A stretch of DNA of 64,000 nt, from NCBI GenBank assembly GCA_958298945.1, contig OY282605.1:20934811-20998810 (forward strand). The letters are read 5' to 3'. The position numbers were made by a program, and so were the translations under genes. Shown in pieces: positions 1 through 13,439 of this stretch. This stretch comes from Atherix ibis (taxonomy: Eukaryota; Arthropoda; Insecta; Diptera; Athericidae). The notes below the pieces were generated by a model, which did not search any database, was not told the origin of the DNA, and saw nothing but the letters and a program-made list of their open reading frames with translations. The stretch's first letter is position 1. Every line of letters begins with the position of its first letter.

Positions 1-2560
1 TTAATTGTTGTGTATCTATCTGTCATCCTGTAAGATGGCAAATCGTCTTGTTACAAAATTTTATCAAATCACAATCTTAGCCGGAATGGTAGTAGACTAT
101 CTAAAATATTACGTATTAGCCAGTTAGTTGACATCGAAATGATTAAAAATAGTCACGAGCAGTTTTTTTTTTAATTCAAAGAAAACAAAAACTGGTCGTC
201 ACTATTAACTATTGAGTCAGATAAATTAAAATATTATTATTTGAATTTCAATCATAAAATTGCACAATTTGTTATAAAAGAGTCAATGTGTGTCGGACTA
301 ATGTTTGTTATTAGGTCTCTGTCATTTATGGCAACTTTTATGTTGAGAGTGATTTTTTCCTAAGAGACCTCGATGAGATCATTTTTCTAGAAAAACTGTA
401 CGAGTCTATATCAGTGATTAATCAGTGCCATCAGGATTCAAAGTTATATAGCAAAAAAAAACTATAAAAAATTATAATATTTAAATAATAATAAAACAAG
501 AAAAAATTACATTCAAATAAATATTGTATCGATGGCAACATGTCGATTACAAGGCATATTATTAAATTACTCAGTTTTTTTCTCTTTATTTCTTAGCTAT
601 TTTGCTAAAATCTTATAGTCTTAACATGAACATAAACACGAATATTAACAAATTACCTACCATAATGGGTATAGAAATTGTTATTATTATTAAAGAAATC
701 AATTTTTATTTTTGCTCAATCTTTTTTGTTTGTTTGTTTATATTTAACATCTATTATGGTATAGATTATATGTACTCGTAGGTAGTTTTATTAGTAATAA
801 CTAAAATTTTCTTCTTCTATATAAAGCCTATTATCGATTAAAGAGGATAAAAAATCCCATTCAAAACTAAATATCATGAATTTTATAGGAAAACTATTTT
901 ATGAATTCTTGTTAGTTTATTATATTGTTAAAAATGAACTAACTCGTCAAGGAAGTTATAATCTTTTTACCATATTTGCGTTTTGGAGTTATGTTGACTT
1001 CAATCAAAAATATTTTACCTTTGTTCTTGCATCATAAGTTTTTTTTACATAAACAATTTTTTACTATAAATAAATAAAAAAGAAATCTGAATCATAATTA
1101 ATAGGAATTTTTTTCAAAAGAATAGTTATTAACTGAAATTTGTACATTATTTAACGGCAATTAGTGTTCAATAAAAAAAACTTAAAAATACATTTTTTAT
1201 TATAATAAGTTGTAAATGTTATATTTCTTATTTAAATAATTTTTAATATCAAATATTTTATTATAAATCTCTTATTTTAAAAGTAAAAAAAAATGGATTT
1301 AATTTCTTTTTAAGATTTATTAAAATTTTCATCATTAAAATTATTGATATAAATAAAAAAAAAAAATGCAATGCAAAAATAAAGAATTAATTAATTTTTT
1401 CCAAATACTACACATTTTAAAGATCCAAATACATAATTTTTACTATTAGTTTTTGGACATAAGTATACGAAATGATGGCAAAATATGAACTAACCTTTAA
1501 TAAATTTTTTATTCATCTTTTTTTATTTTATTTGATTTTCTATTTTGCATACCGAATCGTAGTGTTATTTAATTAATTTATAATCAACATTTTTGAGTAA
1601 CAATTAATCCATATGTAACCTTGATAAATTTATAATTAATAGTGAAACTGTACCAAAAATAATTTTTTTCCTAATTTTTGAGTGGTTTTTTTTATACAAT
1701 AAATTTGATAAATTTTTTTTGTGTTTAAATTAATTTTAGGCAATCACAATTTTTAATTTTGTATAAATTTTTCACACTAACAAATTGCATCCAAATAAAA
1801 GACAACATATCATTAAATTAAAAAAAAACTACATACACATACCAAAAGAAGTTATTAGGTTTTGATATGGATAAAATTATTTAATAATAGTATATTTTCT
1901 AAAAAAAAAAATAAAAAGTGTGCTTACTGGTCGCGGTGTTGTTTTGTGTTAATTCAAGGAAAATCAGTAAGTAACCACTCCAAAAAAAAAGTGATAATAA
2001 CCGTCTCAGTATTCTCAAAGTGGATGTTGTGGGTTGGGATCTTGTCTACTAGTAATATTCACCACATCCACAATTTCTTAATACTAAATTTACACATATA
2101 CACTTTTAATATTTTTAACATACTAAAAAAAAAATTAATAATTGTTGATAATATTAAAGTTAGAATTTAAATTAGTTTAAATATTAATATTGGAGTTTAA
2201 ATTGCTACAAAGAAGTTCCGTTCCACTTAGTAAAGTGAGCAACCCACAATTTTGGTTGAAAACAATTTCGACTAATTGGATTTATCGAATTAAGGGTACA
2301 TTTCTTCGCTAGTTTATTCTGGTTTGTCACTTTAATAAATAAATTAAGGGTTTTTCAATTTGGAATTCGCAACATAAAGTTAAATAAAATAAATGGTTTT
2401 TGAATAAGAACTTGACAACTTTTTTTTAAATATCTCGCAAACCATTTGAGATATATCAAAACTTTTATTATTGGCTTAAAGTACATGCAATGCAATTATG
2501 AATGCAACTCGACTTCGGTTATATGTCTATCACGGGCACGCTTGCAGCGGTCGATTCCTT
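1..2560. other. AT-rich non-coding stretch
   Basis: Very AT-rich sequence with many A and T runs and no open frame that looks like protein. The 102-codon frame at 1862-2170 is Lys/Asn/Ile-rich, as expected from base composition alone. No splice-bordered exon, transposase or reverse transcriptase remnant was seen. Confidence 0.5.
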
Positions 2561-2564
2561 GAAG

Positions 2565-3188
2565 TTAATTTTCGATGACTCGGCCACACAATTCGACGGG
2601 AATGGCCGCTATTTCTCGTTCGATGTTGGCTTTTAGGTCCCCTAACGTCGCCGGATTATTGGCATAGACCATCAATTTAACGTAGCCCCACAGAAAAAAG
2701 TCTAGAGGTGTTAAATCACAAGATATCGGCGGCCAATCGACAGGACCTTTTCTCGATATAACACGTACACCGAACTTAGACTTCAATAAGTCGAATGTTT
2801 CTCCCGCTGTGTGGGATGTGGCATCGTGTTGTTAAAACCACATATTACTGATGTCCAGCCCAAGCAATTGATCGAAGAAATAACGCTGCAACATGTCTCT
2901 GTAGCGTTCACCATTGACTGTAACGTGACGGTCATTTTTATCAACGAAGAAAAATGGCCCATTGGCGCCACAGGCATGAAAACCGCACCCTACAGTCACT
3001 TTTTGTGGATGAAGTGATGTTTCATGAACCACAAGAGGGTTTGCAGTACTCCAATAACGCATTTTTTGTTTGTTGACGAAGCCATTCAACCAAAAATGCG
3101 CTTCATCACTGAAGATGATTTTGCGATGAAAGTCGTCATTTTCGGCCAACTTCTCTAGAGCCCAATCTAAGAACGTGCGTCGCTTCAT
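2565..3188 (-). pseudogene. DD41D (rosa-like) mariner transposase fragment
   Basis: The central and C-terminal part of a Tc1/mariner-superfamily transposase, the enzyme that cuts and reinserts its own element. Read from 3188 down, one frame gives SDEAHFWLNGFVNKQ (first catalytic Asp), then VTVNGERY, then QHDATSHT (second Asp), then SCDLTPLDFFLWGYVK (third Asp). I count 40 residues between the second and third Asp. One residue appears lost next to the second Asp, so the ancestral spacing was probably 41, which fits the rosa (DD41D) group and not DD34D mariner. The frame is broken only by a TAA in the WF-Q-Q motif just before the second Asp, where Gln is expected. The N-terminal DNA-binding part is missing. 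This is the least decayed catalytic core of this group in the window, but it is still a pseudogene. Confidence 0.85.
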
Positions 3189-3200
3189 ATGGTCAAGTGG

Positions 3201-3272
3201 CTTTAGTTCTTGAGTTAACTTGATCTTAAGTTAACTCAAGAACTTAATATCAAGTTAACTCAAGAACTAAAG
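3201..3272. repeat. Inverted repeat with three related arms
   Basis: Bases 3201-3224 (CTTTAGTTCTTGAG...) are the exact reverse complement of 3249-3272, giving 24-base arms around a 24-base centre. The centre contains a third copy of the GTTAACTCAAGAACT core. It lies immediately beyond the upstream end of the DD41D transposase fragment and may be a decayed or rearranged element end. Confidence 0.75.
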
Positions 3273-3709
3273 TAAGAAATCAAAAGTGTCAAGTTGCTAT
3301 TGAAAAACCCGAAAATACTGATATTGATAAAATTTTTATTTAATTACATTTTTTATACGTTACCATTTTTCATATTTTACCATATAATTTATGCAGTATT
3401 TGATTCTTTTAAAGTACTCGTAATTTTTGATAACAATTTTTGCATATTTTTGTTTGTAATTCGACCATTACTTTAGGGTGATTTTTAAATGCTCTCAAGT
3501 TTTAAAATTGTGTACGCAAACATGATCTATTTGCATAATTTTATAGGCAAATTGCATGATCCTCAAGGCTAATTATGAAATTAAACATTTTGGGAACATT
3601 TCGTACAATATATGCTACAAGGTGTTATTTTATTATCTTATGGCTTCTCCACAGTCAGTTCTGGCTTTTCACTGCAATTTTGCTTACCCGTTTTTACAAG
3701 AGGCAAATA

Positions 3710-3790
3710 GTTGCACCATATCCTATTATATAAAAGTTATATTTATTTTGCTTTTAAATATAACTTTTATATAATAGGATATGGTGCAAC
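3710..3790. repeat. Perfect 36-bp hairpin with 9-base loop
   Basis: Bases 3710-3745 (GTTGCACCATATCC...) are exactly reverse-complementary to 3755-3790 (...GGATATGGTGCAAC), with a 9-base loop TTTTGCTTT. A perfect 36-bp foldback in such mutation-worn surroundings implies a recent inverted duplication, a foldback element, or selection for the hairpin. No flanking target duplication was recognised. Confidence 0.9.
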
Positions 3791-3940
3791 TAAATATATA
3801 TTGACTTTTCCACCGAAATTAAAATGAGCCTCATTGCTAATGAAAGATCTCCACTTAAAGTACAAAAACGTGACTACGATAGAATCAGAACTTTTTTTTT
3901 TGGCAAATTAAAACCAAAACAAAGATTACTTTAATATATA

Positions 3941-4495
3941 CGAGGTCTGTTAAAAAAGTATCCCGAAATTTTGAATTTCCGCTCAGAAACCAAAGCTCAA
4001 TCATCCAAATGGAAGCTGCCGCACGAGCGAAGACCGAACAGTTTTCTTCGATTACAGGAGTGTGGTGCATCATGAGTTCTTGCCACAGGGTAGAACGGTC
4101 AATAAGGAATATTACCTGCAAGCAATCCGCCAGAAACGCCCAGATTTGTGGAAGAACAAAAATTGGCTTTTGCACCATGATATCGCCCATGCTCACGCAT
4201 CGTTGCTTGTCCGCAAATTTTTGGCCAAAAACAACACACTAATAATGTCGCAGCCACCATATTCCCCAGAGCTGCCCCCCTATGACTTTTTCTTGTTCCC
4301 GAAACAGATTCTTTGATCAATTTTTTGGGTAATGGGCAAAAATCGAAAACGAGCCAAAATACGTGCAAGCAAAGCAGCTGTCAAAAATTAACTGAACATT
4401 CAAAATGGCCGAACTTAACGCCACAAAAAAATCGAAAACCGAATATACGGAACCCGCGGAAATTCAAAATTCCTGATACTCTTAGAACATACTTC
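3941..4495 (+). mobile_element. Internally deleted mariner (ACGAGGTCTGTT-end family)
   Basis: The left end CGAGGTCTGTTAAAAAAGTA follows TA at 3939-3940. The right end is worn but recognisable near 4470-4495. Inside is a plus-strand DD34D transposase piece from about 4010 to 4316: VHHEFLPQGRTVNKEYY, then LHHDIAHAH (second catalytic Asp), then PPYSPELPPYDFFLF (third Asp), with 34 residues between the two. The N-terminal DNA-binding domain and first catalytic Asp are missing, and there is a frame change near 4060. It is a dead internally deleted copy of the same family as those at 20.4 and 54.1 kb. Confidence 0.8.
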
Positions 4496-7400
4496 AAATA
4501 TTTAATATTTGTCAAATTGCAGAGCTATTCTTTAACAACTAAGAAATGAAATTTAGCCGTTTTGATTAATTTAACCAAAATTTGGAAAATTACTTTTTTA
4601 AACAAAATTAATGAATATCGATAAAATATTTTTTTCTTTTTCTATCCGATCATGTAAAATAATAATGAATATACAATAAAAAGTTGTATTTATTTGTATG
4701 TTAACTCTATGAAATGAAATAATAAACCTTCAGTAAAATTAAAAATCGCAATGGTAGATAAAATATCATAAAATCGGCTATTTTATGAGCAAACATTAGA
4801 TGTATTTCTATTGAAAACTATAAAGAAAAGAGAAAACTCTAACATTTAATTAGAACAAATCTATCAACAGCAACTATAATTATTGATCTACTTTAAAAGT
4901 AAGCTTTTCAACAACAAAAATTTTCTTCCATAAACAACTCAAAAAATAATAAATAATTACTCCCAACATCTATCAAAGCAAAAAAAAAAAAAAGAAGAAA
5001 AAAAAAACTAAAAGAAAAGATATTAAAAAGTACTATTGAAAAACAAAAATTATCGATTTTTTTCTAGAGCTTTTAGATAATTACCAACAATTTGGTAACA
5101 AGAAGAGAAACTTTTCTAGCCATAATTTTTCTACTCTATGATCACGTTTTGTTTAAACATCAAATTTACTGGCTCTTTAAAGATAATTTCGTACTATTTA
5201 TCTTTGTTAGATTTTTAGGGCATGAAATTTTCTTTCCGTCTAAATTTTTGGTCTTTTCTTTTCTTTTCTTACGCAAAAAAAAAAAAAATAATGAAAAAAA
5301 GTAAGTCTTCACTTTTGAACAATTGAAAGTAGTAAATCTTTCCAACAATTAAATTTGATGTCACCTAAATTTAACTGCACGAGATCTAAACAATTTATTT
5401 TACATTCATAAATACTCAGATTTGTATAAAAGACAATTTATTGAGTGAAAATTTGCGGAGCTGCCGAGATTTTAAACAATTGGAAATCAGCAGTTTTTGA
5501 GATCTAAAAAGAATAGCCATTTTCCAAATATACTGCTAATCAGTGAAATTTATTCGAAAATTTTAAAGAAAGAAATTATTAAGTAGAAGCGATTTAAAAA
5601 TAATAATAATAATAATAATAATAGTATGAGAAATAAATCTTCCGTTTGTTTCGTGAATGTTGAAATAATTCCCGAAATAATAGCACAGGAAATAAATAAT
5701 ATACAAAAAATTGGTGTAAATCTGTAAATAATACTACACCAATCATCTGCCATAAATATAATATTTAATCGGAATTTTTCCTAAAGTTTTTCATTTTTTT
5801 TGTTTTAAAATTAAATTATTAGAATTTTCATGTTGGTAAATTGTTGAAGACGCAGTTCTGTGTTTTTTGGTGTAATTTTGAAGAGTTTTTTATGCAAAAT
5901 TGTGCAGTTAGATTTGTTTCCGTTTTATCAACATACAAACTAAGCAAATCATCGTTATTTTTCTGTATATGTAAATAAATATTTTCTTCTTCAAATTGTT
6001 GTAGAGGAAATCCATTATATCAGAACCGATACTATATTTTTGTTTATTTCTTTAGAAAATTACTCTGGCCATCAAGACGAATTATTATCCCGGAACTAAC
6101 TACTAACTGTGTTTCTGTATCTTTTACTGAAAATAATAATAATAAAAAAAAATACCAAATAAAACGAATGAAAAACATAAAAATGAATATGGCTAATTAT
6201 GAAAAGATTTTTTTTTGTTTTTAGGATGCTTATTCTTATATAAAAGCGCAATTTTTGAATGTTTACGAGAAAGCGTAGTGAAAATCTTCTTCTGTATAGT
6301 CATTCTTGGAGGTTGATATTTTCCAAGTGCAGATCTGTACTGGCTAATGGTTAATATCAGCCTACAATTTTTTATACTCATAATAACGAAGCAAAAAATT
6401 CTTGTACAATATCTTTTCGCTTGGGAACTAAACAAAATTAAAATTAATCTTTATGAAAAAATACAACAGCAGATAAACGGACGTTCAGATAAGCGACAGA
6501 GTACAGAATTGATTGCGCAAACTTTCATAACGTCGGTTGGACCGTTAACTTTTTGATAAATGTTCGCGATTATCTTGTGTATCCGCCATGTACACCGGAC
6601 AGGAGAAATTATAAGAACTTTCTTACCTTTAAGAATGGAGTATTTTTAATTAAAATTACTTGAACTTATTGCACGCTGCAAAGAGAAATTGTTATTAGTT
6701 GTTGAAAACAACAAAAGATAATTCTGAGCAGATCTTAAAAAGGTCAAGTTGAGATCATGACCACAACCACGAACGACCAAAAGAGCAGCGCATCCATGGT
6801 AAAAGTGGTTACCGCGACTTTGACCGCAAACACAACAAAAATCTCGATATTATGGTTTCGGGAAAGGGCACCGGGCCGACAGACCCCACACATCGTAAAC
6901 ATTTTGTAGTTGGTGGAGCATGATCACTCTACTGGACACTATGGACATATCTTGAATTGACAGTCGAGTGGAATATCGTGTAACGTCAAATGTAGTGTTT
7001 AAGTGGAAGATAGATTGGTCCACTAGCAAAAGGTCTTAGGGGGAGGCAGGTGCTGATCATCTGACATAAACCGCAAAAAACATTTTTACCAAATGCCGAA
7101 TGGCGAGAATTAATGACCTAAACGTGATGCCTACGTTTAACCAAAGACCGAACGACTAATCGAACGAACAATAAATGACCCAACCGACAGTCCCACAATC
7201 CCACAATCGATGGTCAATTGATCAAAAAATGCTGGGAATCGAAATCGACATCGAATTTCTGTTGAAGTACGGAATTAATTTTGGGATGGAAAACTCTTAT
7301 TTACGGGCCCATCTATCTATCCATGCTCGTATCAGAATCAAATCGAAATCGAATACTGAAGGACCAAACATTTCAGATGTAGTTGATAGAAGTGATGTTC

Positions 7401-7884
7401 GACAGGTAATTACCATCCGATTTACCGTACTTCAGTACGATGGGTAATTATTTTTATTCAATTTATTATCCGCCAAAACACGATTCATAGCTCATTGCCC
7501 TCAGTTTGTTTGTTTGATTTGAAAATTTCCATCAATAAGTTTGCAGATAGACAAGGAGTGAGTATCCGAAAAAATCTTCAGACATTTTTGATCTGTAAAT
7601 AATTACAAAATTCACAAAGATCGTAAAACGAATCAATAAATTGATGTGCAAAAAAAAAATGCTGTCCGAAAAATAAATACAAACTTTTCGTAACTATTTT
7701 CATCGCAACAATAATATTTTTCTTGAAAAATATAGTGAAGCATATAAAATTAGTTTATTATTTTTAATTTTATGAGAAACATTTTACTACTAATTTTAAG
7801 ACTATTTCTAAACAGAAGAGAAATGTTGTTCGTTTATATTCCATAAAATTGTCTGCATAATTTTGAGTGACCCTTTTTCTGTGG
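4496..7884. other. Non-coding stretch, one less AT-rich patch
   Basis: Mostly AT-rich sequence without recognisable genes. A (AAT)n run lies at about 5596-5625. The patch at about 6700-7450 has a more balanced composition and two modest plus-strand frames: 53 codons from an ATG at 6757 (begins MTTTTNDQKSSAS) and 90 codons at 7175-7447. Neither resembles a protein I know, so I do not call them genes. Confidence 0.4.
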
Positions 7885-10450
7885 TTAATCTTCTAGTAAA
7901 AATGTTTACTGACAAATGTTTATTGAAAAATTTTTATTAAAAATTATTATATCACAAAAAATTACTAAACAAATTTTATTACAAATATCATGCTCGAAAG
8001 TTTTTACATGGAAATTTTTTACCTTTAATATTTTTAATAAAAATGTTTACTAGTTTTTTTAACTAAAAATAGCACTGATAAAAATTTTTGACAAAAACTT
8101 TTTCACAGAAATTTTTTTATAGAATATATTTTACGACAAAAAACATTGTACTGAAAATATTTAACTGAAAATTCAATGGTAAATATTTTAATTTTCTTAT
8201 TGAACGCATTTTATTGAAAATAGTTAACTCAAATTTGTTTCCTAATTTATTTTTACTGAAAATATACTGAAATTTAATCACTAAATTTTTTTACTGGAAA
8301 ATGCAATTATATTTTTTTGTAAACATTTTATGCTGATCATTTTTTTAATAAATTTATTAATGAAGAGTTTTTACCGCAAAGTTTTTTCCAAAAAAATGTA
8401 TAACTCGAAGTTTAAACAGTAAATGTTTACTGAAGAATGGTTACTGAAAATTTTTTACTGAAAGGTGTTAAATTGAAAAATTTTTAACTGAAAAGCTTGT
8501 ACACAAATTTTTTAAATAATTTTTTTAATTAAAAAATGCATTGAAATTTTATTAATAAAAATATTTTACTTAAAATGTTATACAGAAAAATTTTTCATTT
8601 AAAAATTTTTATTGAAAAATTTTATTTGAAAATTTTAATAGAAAAATAATGACTGAAAATTTTTATTCCAAAACGTTTATAGAAAATACAATAGTTTTTA
8701 ATAAAAATTTTAAACTGAAAAGCTTTTATTTAAAAATTATTAACAGAAAATATTTAACTAAAAACTTTAAACTGAAAAGTCTTTTACTAAAATTTTTTTA
8801 CTGAAAATCTCTTCTAAAAAATTTATGCCCAAATTTTTTCTTACGGAAAAATGCAATCATATTTTTTTTGTTCAAATTTTTTATTGAAAATTGTTTTCTA
8901 AAAATATTTTATTAGAAAATTAATAAATTTAGTACCGAAAAGTTTTTATCAAAAAGTTTTTACTAAAATTTTACTGGAAAATGAATTCAATTTTTTTAAG
9001 TGAATTGTTACCTTAACATTTTTACAGAAATATTTACCGAAAAATGGTAACTGAAAAATGTTTAATCAAAATTCTTTTGATATAATTATAACTTTAAAAG
9101 TTTTATCGAAGAAACTGAAACTTTTTTATTGAAACTTTTTAACTAAACTAAACTAAAAATTTTATACTTGGAAAATTTCATCTCCGAAATATTTACAAAA
9201 AATTGTTTAATCAAAATTTTTACTGAAAAATGCTCAGTGAAAATTTTTACTGCAAATTCTTTGAATTGAAATTTTTTTTTTGAAAATTTTTCATTTTCAC
9301 AATTTTTTACAAAAAATTGTTTACAAAATATTGTTTACTCAAAATTTTTACTTAGTGAAAATTTTGAATAAAAATTTTTAACTTTAAAGTTTTTAAATGA
9401 AATTTTTTTTGTTGATTTTTTTTTACTTTTTACTAAAAAGTTTTAAATTACAAAAAATGTTTTTACTGAAAAATACTCTAGCATTTTTTTGGTACAAATT
9501 ATTGAGTAAACATTGTTAATCGAAAAGTTTTTACTGGAAAATCTTAATTGAACATTTTAACTGATAGGTTTTCAAAGAAACAGTTTTACAGAAAATATTT
9601 TTAACTAAAAATTTTGTATCCAACATTTTTATTACAATAAAATTCTTTTAATGACAATTTTTTACAAATATTTATTTACAATAATTATGTAAGAACTTTT
9701 GACTGAATATGTTTACAGAAAGAGTCTTATTAAAAAATGTTTAATAGAAAATTTTCTGATTAAATTGTTTCTCGAAAAGTTTTATCAAAGAATTTTTACT
9801 GAAAAGTTTTTTAATTGAAACTTTTTTTTTTGAAAATTTTTTATTTTATACTAAGAAGTTTTAATTTACAAATTTCTTTTTACTGAAAAATTCTCTTGAA
9901 TTTTTTGGGTACAGCGGTTTAAGTGAACCAAAAAATGTTTACTGAGAAATCTTGACTAAAAATTTTTATTGAATAATTTTACAAAATAATTTTTAACATC
10001 AAAAAATTTTAGATACAACATTTTTGATTAAATATTGTTTATTGGACATTTTAAAAAAAAAAAATTATTTAAGTAAAAACTTTTGATTGAAAATGTTTAA
10101 AGAAAATTTCTTATTGAAAAATGGTTAATAGAAAATTTACTCTTAAAATTATTACTCGAAAAGTTTTCCAGAAGAATTTATATTGAAAATTTTTAACAGA
10201 ACATTTTTTATCTAAAATTTTCAATTCTATCTACAAAATGTTTATAAAAAATTGTTTAATCAAAATTTTGACTTAGAAATGTTTACTGAAAATTTTTACA
10301 AAAAGTTTTTAACAGAAACTTTTTTAATGAAAATTTTTTATAACACGATATTTTTGAACTCAAACTGTTTTACTGAATATTTTACTGGAAAGTTTTTATA
10401 CTGAAAATTGTACCTGAAATATTTTTACTGAAGGAGTTTAATTTGAACAC
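7885..10450. repeat. Degenerate AT-rich array 1 (TTTTTACTGAAAA-like word)
   Basis: About 2.6 kb of imperfect repeats of a 13-17 base word close to TTTTTACTGAAAATTT, with variants in which ACTG becomes ATTG, AATTG or ACAG and the flanking A/T runs change length. It is the most diverged of the three arrays of this type in the window. Start and end are approximate because the edges fade into AT-rich DNA. It has no coding character. Confidence 0.8.
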
Positions 10451-11769
10451 TTAAAACGGAAACTTCTTTTGGCTCTTATAAGTTGTATGCAATGCGTACT
10501 TTTTTGTAATTTTCTAAAATTAAACTTTATTTACTTTTTCACATAAGTTCAAATTACACAAAGTTAATATTATAACTATGAACTTGACACACTATGCTAA
10601 TTACATTTTGAAAACTAATTAGTTCGTTTTTACTACTATTTTACTCTATGAAAAATAAATCAGTTTATAGAAAAACTACAGCATACCCACTTACCATACT
10701 CTTATCTGACTAAGAGCCTTGAAAAAATTTGAATATATTTTTAATTAAATAAAGAAAACGTAATTTCGTATTATTTTAAGGTAATTTCAATTTGATAAAA
10801 ACAGAAGATAAAATTTGAAAGGTTCCATTATTTTGATAATTTTTATTAACTATAAGTACTCGACAGAAGGAAAAGCACCTCATTCACTTAAAATTTAATG
10901 ATATAATATTAACTGAAGTACTGCAATTTAAAGTGCATTCAATGTTCCACTTGTATTTGTATACGATACTTATGAAATAATTTAAAGAAAATTATAAATT
11001 ATAAAATACTTTCGATATTTGATATTTAAACGATATTACAAAGTCGTAAAGTTTTCTTCATTATTACGAGTGCTATTATTACGGCTATTATCGTAATTGT
11101 TCGTGTACGAGAAATATTGTCACTCGTTTCATTTAGCGATTATTTCACAAACGTTTTGATTTGGTTCAGGAAATTTCTGCTTAAAAATATTATAAAAGAC
11201 AATTTTAAATGATTTTGTTTCAAAATGAATGCGTATTTTTGCACTATTTATTCAAACAAAATCATTTTTATTATACAATCGAATATAAGAAAAAATGGTA
11301 ACTTTTATCTTCAGTACAAAACCCATTCACTCGGCATAGTCGGCATAGAAAACTTGTGTCATTTCGGAACTTTCAATTATAACGTAAATTGCTCTGTGGA
11401 AACAGAATCACACATTAACGAATACGGGCAATTTGCAATTGTTATACTGCATTGTATGGCCATAAAATGCATGCTGTCGGCTTAGATTGGATTTAATTTA
11501 CTGATTAGCAAATACGTATGATATTACGATTAGGCCAATCGATGTCTGAATAATCGAAATTTCTATGAAAGTGTAATGCTGAAATTCATTTCATACGCGA
11601 TAGGTGTGAAATGATAAAAATCATACTAATTGGATCATTCTGAACTATTCAAAATCGTAATATGCTTGCGTTTTATGACCAACATTCGATAATTGATGTC
11701 CGTCTGCTAAGACATCAATAAAGTACATAACAAGCACTCATAAGAAAGTATTGTACAGGCTGTTAAAAA
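10451..11769. other. Non-coding stretch between repeats
   Basis: No transposon or exon recognised. An 86-codon plus-strand frame at 11225-11485 has no recognisable motif. Confidence 0.4.
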
Positions 11770-12560
11770 TCAGTTTATAAATAATACTACTTTAAATAAA
11801 TTCTTAATTATTTTTAAATATGAATTGACACAAAAATAAAAGCTATTTTAAAAATTTGTTAGATACGAAAGTCATTAAAAAAAATAAACCAAGCAAAATA
11901 TGTTTGTAGAGGTTTATCCAGTTTGTAATTTGGAAAGTATAGTAAAATAACATAAATTTTAAATTCAGATTTTGATAAAATTTATATTTTTTTATATGGA
12001 CTAAACGTTGCCATTATGTATTTAATATAATATAATTTAAATATTTACTACAAGTCTTTTTTCAGGAATCGATTTTTTTTTAGATAATTTTCGATGACTT
12101 TTTAATATATTTCAAGATATGATTCGGTCATTACTTAAGGGATGGCAGTTTTTAAAAGGCTTTAAAATTTAAAACCGATCTACATAAATATAATGGTTCG
12201 AACACACTTACAATAAAAAATCTAACGGCGTCAAATCGCACGATCTTGAACGCCAAATGACATCACCAAATCTCAACAAATTATGCATCCTCGGAATTTT
12301 TCACGCAATAAAATCAAAAATTTGTCGTATTTTTTTTTACTTGTGGTGGTGCCATTTCTATATTGCTCAGAATTGATGGTAACGTTCTCTCCATCGCCAT
12401 TTTCAAAGAAATGTTACAGGTACAGTAACACCTTCGAAACAAAGTGCCACCAAATAATCATTTTCTTTGAATATAATAGCTGCTCCACAGTTATTTGTGT
12501 ACTTTCAGAACTCCATAAATACCAATTTTTCTTATACACATATCCTCCACCAAGCAACAA
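11770..12560 (-). mobile_element. Decayed DD41D-type transposon remnant
   Basis: On the minus strand the segment near 12200-12270 reads as a worn version of the W-x-x-x-SCDLTPLDF motif around the third catalytic Asp; on the plus strand it appears as CTAACGGCGTCAAATCG. Bases 12450-12560 resemble the region around VNKQN. Bases 11900-12130 match the AT-rich non-coding segment that also accompanies other copies (for example 35530-35760 in the same orientation and 51470-51640 in the opposite one). Many stops and indels are present. Confidence 0.55.
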
Positions 12561-13439
12561 ATGAGCCCCAGCATTAAAGAAACTTTTGTTCCTTAAAGTG
12601 TGAAACGTGTTTTTACTATTTTATTGTTATTTTATTCTGCGAATGTCGAAGGGCTGAGCGCAGTCCTTTCCAAACAACAAAATATGCACCCCGTTATAAA
12701 TAATAAAATGAAAAATATTATAAAAGGGATCAGGTGAAATAATAATTATTTTTTTGGCATTCATGTGTCACATGTACGAGTATCTATAAAGTTAGTGAAT
12801 TTTTAATAAGAACAATTCGAATATGAATACACCACCTGCTAAGTGGCATACTATTCAGTCCTATGCATATCTTCTTGTATTAAAGCAAGTTGAAAATGTA
12901 TATTTTCATGGCTTCTTATTGTATATTTCCACCTGGTACAGTACTCGTATTGCGTCAAGAGCACAGCAATGTCATCACTCCATACACGTCGGTTTCTCAA
13001 GCCATTCTTCTCTTGTGGAAATTTCTTTTCTCTTCTCACGGCAACTGCACATTTTATGAGTATTTTCACTAAATACATCTTAGGACGGCTTTATACTAAT
13101 ACTCTTGCAGCTGTGGTTGCTGTTAAAAAAATATTAAAATTGACCTTATTCGAGGTTAAAAGTGTTTATTTGTCTGGTTTTTCTCTTCTTCTGCTTATTT
13201 GTCCACAATATTGTAGGCTAAATATTATTTGCCATTGCAGTCAAATGCATAGTAAAACACCTTTTCCAACGTGCTATGAATACAATATAAGAAAATTTAA
13301 TAATCAAAATAAAAAAGACTAAAATCGAATTGCGAAAGATGCACCTTGAATACATAATAGAGACTGATCTATGTTCACTTTTATTGTAATCGCAGGTCGG
13401 AAAAAATTTACGGAGAATAGCTTGTCCCACTAATTTTTT
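12561..13439. other. Non-coding stretch between remnant and array 2
   Basis: No transposase, reverse transcriptase or splice-bordered exon was recognised. Several overlapping open frames on both strands at 12823-13430 have no domain or motif that I know. Confidence 0.35.

Noticed and set aside
7885..10450. CRISPR-like regular repeats
   Set aside because: Units are short, AT-only, degenerate and contiguous with no unique spacers, and the genome is eukaryotic.
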